Part shown: positions 58,108-64,000 of the stretch, one piece after another
Position numbering within the stretch: position 1 is the first letter of the stretch
Layout of the letters: each line of letters begins with the position of its first letter
Origin: Alphaproteobacteria bacterium MarineAlpha5_Bin12
GTDB taxonomy: Bacteria; Pseudomonadota; Alphaproteobacteria; HIMB59; GCA-002718135
Direction of reading: 5' to 3'
DNA length: 64,000 nt
NCBI GenBank assembly: GCA_002937855.1
Contig: PTKS01000001.1
Coordinates: 1 to 64,000 of the forward strand
Translations under genes and position numbers: made by a program
Notes under the pieces: model-generated
What the model saw: the letters and a program-made list of their open reading frames with translations, nothing else
Databases searched by the model: none
Told to the model about the DNA's origin: nothing

Positions 58108-58431
58108 TTATTTAGGCATATTTGTAGCACCAGTTTCTGAACGAATAATTTTACCATCTTTTATAATATATACTGCCAAAACAGCTTGTCTCGAGCCATC
58201 TTGAAAAGAAACAAAGAAATGAGCTATGCCTATTTCATCATTTTCATAAATGATACGGTGATTTTCAGTGTTAGGACCTTCTTCACCCGTAATAAATTTA
58301 TTTACCTGATCTCTAGGTATATGTTTACCAGTTGAATGTTGAACCCAAACATAATCTTCACTAAGTATTTCATTAATTTTTTCTATATCTTTTTTTTCTT
58401 GAGCATCATAAAGTTTTTGTAACAGTGACAT
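58108..58431 (-). CDS. SnoaL-like/NTF2-fold small protein
   Basis: LYDAQEKKDIEKINEILSEDYVWVQHSTGKHIPRDQVNKFITG pattern. Confidence 0.65.
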   Translation of the reverse strand: MSLLQKLYDAQEKKDIEKINEILSEDYVWVQHSTGKHIPRDQVNKFITGEEGPNTENHRIIYENDEIGIAHFFVSFQDGSRQAVLAVYIIKDGKIIRSETGATNMPK

Positions 58432-58457
58432 TCTATTCTCCTTAATATTTTATTGAT

Positions 58458-58766
58458 CTAGTTAAAAACAACTCTCATTTCATCTTGAATAGTTCCCTCT
58501 ACAAAGACACCTTCCATCTTTTTCATTGATTTTATCATCCTAGGATCAGCTGAAATCTTAGCATCTAATTCCATAGCTTCTCCTGTCATCATTTCTCCAA
58601 TATGTGTCCATCGTATAGTTCTTGGATTGCCTCCAATTTGAAAAGAGACATGAACATCATACCCAGCATGTTCTTTTGTTATTGCAGCTTGTTCCTTAGC
58701 AATTTCCATTGCTTCTCCTAGTTTATTATCATGAACTCCTATAGTTCTTGTATAAATCATTTTCAT
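58458..58766 (-). CDS. Small protein of unknown function
   Basis: 102 aa open frame in an apparent operon with neighbours. Confidence 0.55.
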   Translation of the reverse strand: MKMIYTRTIGVHDNKLGEAMEIAKEQAAITKEHAGYDVHVSFQIGGNPRTIRWTHIGEMMTGEAMELDAKISADPRMIKSMKKMEGVFVEGTIQDEMRVVFN

Positions 58767-58790
58767 TTTATTATCCTTTAAGTTATATTA

Positions 58791-59156
58791 TTATTCTTTT
58801 GCATAAGTTGCTGCAGTAGAACTATCGAATTCGTAACCTACAAATTCTTCATCTCCAACTACCCAAGCATCATGTCCAGGGGCAAAAGTATAAGCATCAC
58901 CAGGTCCAATTTCAATTGAAGAACCATCCTCATGTGTAACCATTATTTTTCCTTGCACGCAGACACCCACATGGTTTTTTTCGCAGCTTTCGGTGCCTAC
59001 CATAGGCTTAATGCATTCTGACCATTTCCAACCTGGTTGTGAAGTTAGTCTAGCTGCCTTAACTCCATTTCCTAAATCAACATTATCCACTCTCATTTTA
59101 TCTGGAGTCATAGTTTCATCAGGTTGATCAAAATTTTTTTTGTTTAATGAAGGCAT
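58791..59156 (-). CDS. Cupin-domain protein
   Basis: HVGVCVQGKIMVTHEDGSSIEIGPGDAYTFAPGHDAWVVG cupin motifs. Confidence 0.8.
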   Translation of the reverse strand: MPSLNKKNFDQPDETMTPDKMRVDNVDLGNGVKAARLTSQPGWKWSECIKPMVGTESCEKNHVGVCVQGKIMVTHEDGSSIEIGPGDAYTFAPGHDAWVVGDEEFVGYEFDSSTAATYAKE

Positions 59157-59190
59157 TATATTTCCTCTCTAATAAATTTATGTTTAAATT

Positions 59191-59397
59191 TTAATCTTTG
59201 TTACCTTTCTTGTAAATAAAATCTAGGAAAAGCTTCTTTAATCTTCCTTTTTTTATCTCAGATTCTAACTTTTCTTTATTGATATGTTGCCTTAAATAGT
59301 TGATTTTTTCCTCAACCGACCATGTTGGCTCCTCTTTTGGATAAGGATGATAGGAACCAATGAATTTATCATTGTCTTTGTCTTTTTTAATTTTCAT
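59191..59397 (-). CDS. Small hypothetical protein
   Basis: MKIKKDKDNDKFIGSYHPYPKEEPTWSVEEKINYLRQHINKEKLE…; track start 59409, internal ATG at 59397. Confidence 0.5.
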   Translation of the reverse strand: MKIKKDKDNDKFIGSYHPYPKEEPTWSVEEKINYLRQHINKEKLESEIKKGRLKKLFLDFIYKKGNKD

Positions 59398-59415
59398 TTT
59401 AACGCGCACTATAAG

Positions 59416-59466
59416 ATTAACGGCCTGTGATATTAAATAATAAGGGGCTAACTACAGACCGTTAAT
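59416..59466. other. 13-bp inverted repeat with 25-nt loop in the proteorhodopsin upstream/divergent region
   Basis: ATTAACGGCCTGT…ACAGACCGTTAAT (12/13 complementary). Confidence 0.6.
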
Positions 59467-59616
59467 TCATTATGAAATTTATTTTATCAATAAACCCAAA
59501 ATATATATATAAATATATGCATATAATTCAAGGCATTATTTGTTAAAATTATATTAAAATTTTAACAGTGTTTATAAATTGATTGAAATCAGTTTTTTTT
59601 ACACTAGCTTATTATA

Positions 59617-60357
59617 ATGAGCACTTTTTTAGGACCAAGCGATTTAGTTGGAATATCTTTTTGGCTAGTTTCTATTGCAATGGTAGCTTCAACTGTCTTC
59701 TTCTTTTACGAGGGTATGTTTGTAAAAGCTTCTTGGAGGACTTCAATGGTAGTAGCTGGTTTAATAACGCTAATAGCTGCAATACATTACTACTATATGA
59801 GAGATTTCTGGGTAAATACAGAAACTTCTCCGACAGTTTATAGATACATTGACTGGTTGCTGACTGTACCTCTTCAAATGATTGAATTTTATTTAATTTT
59901 ATTAGCTGTAGGTGCTAAAATTTCTGTTTATGCCTTTTGGAGACTGCTATTAGGAACATTAATTATGCTACTTGGTGGTTATAGTGGCGAGATAGGGTGG
60001 TTGAGTCCAGGTTTAGGATTTACAATTGGTATGTTTGGTTGGGCGATAATCATATGGGAAATTTTCCAAGGTGAGTCAAGCAAGGCAGCAAATAAAAATC
60101 CTTTCGTCAAGCAAGCATTTAATGCACTCAGATTTATCGTTTTAATTGGATGGGCTATATATCCCGTTGGCTATATCTTCGGCTTTCTTACTCCAGCGGT
60201 CGGTATGGGAGATGTCTCAGGAGATTTATTCCAAAATTCATTAAACATAATCTATAATTTAGCAGATTTTGTTAACAAAATACTATTTGGCTTAATTATT
60301 TGGAATGCAGCAGTGAGAGATACACTAGGCACTTCAAAAAAGCTAAAAAAATCATAA
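59617..60357 (+). CDS. Proteorhodopsin, predicted proton pump, predicted blue-tuned (Gln at GPR position 105)
   Basis: AIHYYYMR (His75), RYIDWLLTVPLQMIEFYLIL (Asp97, Gln105, Glu108), ADFVNKILFGLIIW (retinal Lys). Confidence 0.95.
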   Translation: MSTFLGPSDLVGISFWLVSIAMVASTVFFFYEGMFVKASWRTSMVVAGLITLIAAIHYYYMRDFWVNTETSPTVYRYIDWLLTVPLQMIEFYLILLAVGAKISVYAFWRLLLGTLIMLLGGYSGEIGWLSPGLGFTIGMFGWAIIIWEIFQGESSKAANKNPFVKQAFNALRFIVLIGWAIYPVGYIFGFLTPAVGMGDVSGDLFQNSLNIIYNLADFVNKILFGLIIWNAAVRDTLGTSKKLKKS

Positions 60358-60430
60358 AAATAAGAAAAAAAACTTTTATCAATTTAATTTAAATTTTTTT
60401 TGTATAGATTTAGTATTAGTTTAAATAAAT

Positions 60431-61045
60431 ATGAGCTTTTATACAATTATACAACTATGTCTTGTTTGTTTGATGGGTGCTATGTCGCCTGGTCCAAGTG
60501 TAGCACTAATTATTAATAATACGATAACTAAAAATAGATTAAATGGAATAGTAACTTCTATTGGTCACGGACTTGGCGTAACAATTTATGCATTATTTGC
60601 AGTATTAGGATTGGAAATATTAATTACTAATTATTATAAAATTTTTATTATGTTTCAATTAATAGGAAGTTTTGTTTTGATTTATATTGGCATTCAAACA
60701 ATTATAAATGCAAATAAGTCAGTCGATATTTTCAACAATGATAAAATTAGGTCAACCAATTCTTTTTTGCAGGGTTTCTTTATTGCTTTTTTTAATCCTA
60801 AAATATTAGTATTTTTTGCTGCTTTATTTTCACAATTTATTTATATAAATGCTAAAGTTTTTGATCAAACAATACTTATCTTGGTACCAGGCATAATTGA
60901 TACATTATGGTATATATTAGTATCAATCATCGTATCTTTGTATACTGTAAACAATTTTATTTATAAATACAAAAAAAATGTTGAAAGGATTACTGGAGCA
61001 GTATTGATAATTGTTGCGTTAACTCTTTTGATTAATTTGATTTAG
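60431..61045 (+). CDS. LysE/RhtB family translocator
   Basis: LMGAMSPGPSVALIINNTITKNRLNGIVTSIGHGLG. Confidence 0.88.
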   Translation: MSFYTIIQLCLVCLMGAMSPGPSVALIINNTITKNRLNGIVTSIGHGLGVTIYALFAVLGLEILITNYYKIFIMFQLIGSFVLIYIGIQTIINANKSVDIFNNDKIRSTNSFLQGFFIAFFNPKILVFFAALFSQFIYINAKVFDQTILILVPGIIDTLWYILVSIIVSLYTVNNFIYKYKKNVERITGAVLIIVALTLLINLI

Positions 61046-62123
61046 ATTTTATTAAATCGTAAACCCTTAAAAGATTTAAACCCATAACTTTTTCAATATC
61101 TTTTTCATTGTAGCCCCTTTTTTTTAATTCATCTCCAATTTTCATATGATCTAAACAATCTATAATACCTCTTGGAAGGCAATCTGTACCATCATAATCA
61201 CTCCCAATGCCCACGTAATCTATTCCAATCAAATTTATTATATATTCGATATGATCAACAAATTTTTCTAAACTAGGAACAATAGAATATAAACTTTTTT
61301 GCAAAAAATACTGTCTATACACCCACCTTAGATCAGGATTTTGATATTTTAAATCAATATTATTTAAATCATTTTTTAAACTTTCTTTAAATTTCTTATC
61401 TTTTTCTTGAAAATCAGTATCAATAAATGCGGGATAAAGATTTAAGCAAATTATCCCTTTTTTTTCTTTTATTGCTATAATTTGATCATCTTTTAAATTT
61501 CTAAAATGAGGGCATAAGGTATAAGCATTTGAATGAGAAGCTATTATGGGATTTTTAGCAATTTTCATAATATCCCAAAAACTTTTTTCACCTATATGCG
61601 AAACATCAATCAAGACCCCTCGCTCCTCACATAATTTTAATGATTCTAAACCAAACTTTGTCAAACCAATTGATTTTATATTTTTTAAATTAAATTTTTC
61701 ATCATATGCTGAAGTTGCTAAATCAGTTGAATAATTCCAAGTAGGACCTAAATAAAATAATCCTCTATTAATAAAATGCTCAAGTTTATCAATACTTCCT
61801 TCGAAACACTCCCCACCTTCAATACCTATTGCGGCATATAAAGTTTTATCTTTCTTGAAGTTAATATCCCCTAAGGAGTTGATCTTGATAAGTAAATCTG
61901 TTTTTTTATCAATTTCTTCCAATTTATCTATTAATTCATTTGCCCTAGAAAATGCCGCATGTTGGAGATAGTGTTTAGGCATCCAAATTGCAAAAACCTC
62001 TAAATTAATTTTACCCTCTATCAATCTTTCAATATCTGTGTGACCGTTATTACTTTTTGTTATTATATCTTCTCCTACAATAGCCCTTTGTAAAACATCA
62101 TTATGGAGATCAGCCACAAACAT
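61032..62123 (-). CDS. M19 family membrane dipeptidase
   Basis: ADLHNDVL; IGIEGGECFEG; LIDVSHIGEKSFWDI; ASHSNAY; YVGIGSDYDG. Confidence 0.92.
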   Translation of the reverse strand: MFVADLHNDVLQRAIVGEDIITKSNNGHTDIERLIEGKINLEVFAIWMPKHYLQHAAFSRANELIDKLEEIDKKTDLLIKINSLGDINFKKDKTLYAAIGIEGGECFEGSIDKLEHFINRGLFYLGPTWNYSTDLATSAYDEKFNLKNIKSIGLTKFGLESLKLCEERGVLIDVSHIGEKSFWDIMKIAKNPIIASHSNAYTLCPHFRNLKDDQIIAIKEKKGIICLNLYPAFIDTDFQEKDKKFKESLKNDLNNIDLKYQNPDLRWVYRQYFLQKSLYSIVPSLEKFVDHIEYIINLIGIDYVGIGSDYDGTDCLPRGIIDCLDHMKIGDELKKRGYNEKDIEKVMGLNLLRVYDLIKSKSN

Positions 62124-62133
62124 TTTTTAATTA

Positions 62134-62613
62134 TTATATATCTTTTGCAAGTTGCATTTTAATAATTTTATCTGGATTTGAAACCATGCCGTTTGGTCCA
62201 TCACCTTTTTTGATTTGATCAATGTATTCCATTCCTTCTATAACTTTTCCCCAAACTGTATATTGGCCATCAAGGTGAGGGGCATCTGTAAAACAGATAA
62301 AGAACTGACTGTTAGCGGAATCTGGATTTTGTGCTCTTGCCATTGAAACAGTACCTCTTACATGTTTTTCATTTGTAAATTCAGCTTTTAAATCTGGTTT
62401 ATCTGAGCCTCCAGTTCCATCACCTTTAGGATCTCCAGTTTGAGCCATAAATCCATCAATAACTCGATGAAATACAATGTTATCGTAAAATCCCTCACTT
62501 ACTAATTCTTTAATATGTTTTACATGATTTGGAGCTAAATCAGGTCGAGCTTCAATTGTTATCCTTCCATATTTAACTTCAAGGTATATTAAGTTTTCTT
62601 TTTCATCAGCCAT
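62134..62613 (-). CDS. Cyclophilin-type peptidyl-prolyl cis-trans isomerase
   Basis: VFHRVIDGFMAQTGDPKGDGTGG; NSQFFICFTDAPHLDGQYTVWGKV; ATG at 62613 (MADEKENL) has upstream AGGAGG; alternative ATG at 62706 adds a signal-peptide-like leader; track start 62805 unlikely. Confidence 0.88.
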   Translation of the reverse strand: MADEKENLIYLEVKYGRITIEARPDLAPNHVKHIKELVSEGFYDNIVFHRVIDGFMAQTGDPKGDGTGGSDKPDLKAEFTNEKHVRGTVSMARAQNPDSANSQFFICFTDAPHLDGQYTVWGKVIEGMEYIDQIKKGDGPNGMVSNPDKIIKMQLAKDI

Positions 62614-62617
62614 TAAT

Positions 62618-62650
62618 CCTCCTATTGGATACAAAATAATTAATAGGAGG
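62618..62650 (-). promoter_or_regulatory. Potential SD-sequestering hairpin upstream of the cyclophilin ATG
   Basis: Minus strand CCTCCTATT-(15 nt)-AATAGGAGG, 4 nt before ATG. Confidence 0.4.
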
Positions 62651-62734
62651 CTGAATCTTATTATTAATCTTTTCAACACAGCATTCCTAAAGTATAAATT
62701 ATACATATTACTAAAATGTATTATACAAAATAGA

Positions 62735-63199
62735 ATGCATACAATCGAGAAAAAAATTAAAGAAATGGGATTAGATATACCAAATATCCCTGATCCAATA
62801 GCCAACTATGTTCCATATAAAGTTTATAACAAAATTATAACAATATCCGGTCAGGCACCAATTAAAAATGGTAAAATTATATATAAGGGAAAAGTTGGAA
62901 AAGATATAACTATAGAAGAAGGAATACAAGCTTCAAAATTATGTGCTGAAAATATTTTAGCTATAATAAAAAAAGCATGCAATAATGATTGGAATAATTT
63001 TGGAGAATTAATAAAATTGGGAGGTTTTGTTAATTGTGCTAAAGACTTTTCAGATCATCCCAAAATTATAAATGGTGCCTCTGATATGTTAGTGGAAGTA
63101 CTTGGATCATCAGGCAAACACACTAGATTTGCTGTTGGGGCAAATTCATTACCTTTAGATATATCTGTTGAAATCGAGGCATTAGCTTCATTAAGATAA
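62735..63199 (+). CDS. RidA/YjgF-family protein (long-form)
   Basis: VYNKIITISGQAPIKNGKIIYKGKVGKDITIEEGIQASKLCAENILAIIKKA…GASDMLVEVLGSSGKHTRFAVGANSLPLDISVEIEA. Confidence 0.85.
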   Translation: MHTIEKKIKEMGLDIPNIPDPIANYVPYKVYNKIITISGQAPIKNGKIIYKGKVGKDITIEEGIQASKLCAENILAIIKKACNNDWNNFGELIKLGGFVNCAKDFSDHPKIINGASDMLVEVLGSSGKHTRFAVGANSLPLDISVEIEALASLR

Positions 63200-63201
63200 T
63201 T

Positions 63202-64000
63202 ATGATTCAAAGAAAAGTATTTAATAGTATTTTTTTTTTATTATTGGCTATTTTTTTATTTTTTAATAAGGATGTATTAGCAAAAAGAGCAGCAATAATA
63301 GTAAACTACGAAACAAATGAAGTGTTATTTGAAGTTAATGCAGACACATTAAATTATCCTGCTTCATTAGCAAAAATTATGACTTTATATTTAACCTTTG
63401 AGGCTCTAGAAAAAGGAGATTTAAAATGGGATCAAAAATTAAAGGTTTCAAAAGTTGCTGCATCAAGATCACCTAGTAAATTGTATTTAGAAGTCGGCGA
63501 AACAATAACGGTTGAAGACGCTGTTATGGCATTAGTAGTTAAATCAGCAAATGATGTGGCAACAGTAATAGCAGAATCTTTAGCTGATAGTGAAAGAGAT
63601 TTTGCAAAAAAAATGACAAAAAAAGCAAGAGAAATAGGAATGAAAAATACAACATACAAAAATGCATCAGGCTTGCCTAATAGAGCTCAATTGACAACTG
63701 CACGAGATACATCAATTTTATCAAGAGCACTAATTAAAAATTATCCTAGTTATTATGAATTATTTAAAGAGAAAAAATTTTCTTGGAAAGACAAAAAATA
63801 TAAGAGCCATAACAAACTTATGTCAAGCTATGATGGCGCAGATGGAATCAAAACTGGTTATATTTATGCTTCAGGTTTTCAATTAGCATTTTCAGCAGTT
63901 AGAAATAATACAAGACTCATAGGTATTTATTTTGGAGGAGATACTGCAAAACATAGAGATGAAACATTAAAATTTCTTATGAATAAAGAATTTGCAGAAT
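63202..64000 (+). CDS. dacA: D-alanyl-D-alanine carboxypeptidase (S11), truncated by window end
   Basis: Signal peptide, LNYPASLAKIMTLYLTFE (SxxK), VVKSANDVATVIAES (SxN), YDGADGIKTGYIYASG (KTG); not in ORF track because it runs off the end. Confidence 0.9.
   Translation, partial: MIQRKVFNSIFFLLLAIFLFFNKDVLAKRAAIIVNYETNEVLFEVNADTLNYPASLAKIMTLYLTFEALEKGDLKWDQKLKVSKVAASRSPSKLYLEVGETITVEDAVMALVVKSANDVATVIAESLADSERDFAKKMTKKAREIGMKNTTYKNASGLPNRAQLTTARDTSILSRALIKNYPSYYELFKEKKFSWKDKKYKSHNKLMSSYDGADGIKTGYIYASGFQLAFSAVRNNTRLIGIYFGGDTAKHRDETLKFLMNKEFAE

Noticed and set aside
59583-59843. 86-aa plus-strand ORF overlapping the proteorhodopsin start
   Set aside because: Out-of-frame shadow of the rhodopsin gene (Cys/Ser/Phe-rich).
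1-64000. CRISPR array, prophage, transposon or toxin-antitoxin system
   Set aside because: No regularly spaced repeats, integrase/transposase motifs or terminal inverted repeats seen on reading the window.

Overview
The window is an AT-rich, gene-dense chromosomal segment. It looks like a marine, streamlined alphaproteobacterium (SAR11/Pelagibacterales-like or similar), but that placement is inference from gene content and style. About 55 protein genes and two tRNAs (Phe-GAA, Thr-GGT) can be supported. I saw no rRNA, CRISPR array, transposase, integrase or phage gene.

Main blocks: (1) 0.1-20 kb, a quaternary-amine catabolism and uptake island: a Rieske oxygenase with a bridging Glu, carnitine dehydrogenase / dehydrocarnitine-cleavage (BKACE) / betainyl-CoA thioesterase-like genes, a ProXWV-type ABC transporter, a gamma-butyrobetaine-hydroxylase-like 2OG oxygenase, and a PhnZ/TmpB-like HD oxygenase. 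(2) 19.6-24.4 kb: CysQ, a P-loop kinase/nucleotidyltransferase fusion, and PutA. (3) 24.4-45.3 kb: an expansion of HyuA/HyuB (hydantoinase/oxoprolinase) genes, 4 B and 3 A, around a Dpp/Opp peptide ABC transporter, an M24 Xaa-Pro peptidase and a second sugar-type ABC transporter with a hydantoin/Asp-Glu racemase. (4) 49-53 kb: a core block of tRNA-Phe, yacG, infA, hisD, hisG, murA. (5) 53.4-55.1 kb: a Mn exporter / MntR-type pair with a 9-4-9 palindrome. (6) 55.3-64 kb: Lrp, agmatinase, small unknown proteins, a predicted blue-tuned proteorhodopsin, LysE, M19 dipeptidase, cyclophilin, RidA and a partial DacA.

Best candidates for something new: the carnitine/HD-oxygenase island, the orphan and duplicated HyuB module, the kinase-nucleotidyltransferase fusion, two structured intergenic elements sharing an 11-mer, and a hairpin that could sequester the cyclophilin Shine-Dalgarno sequence.
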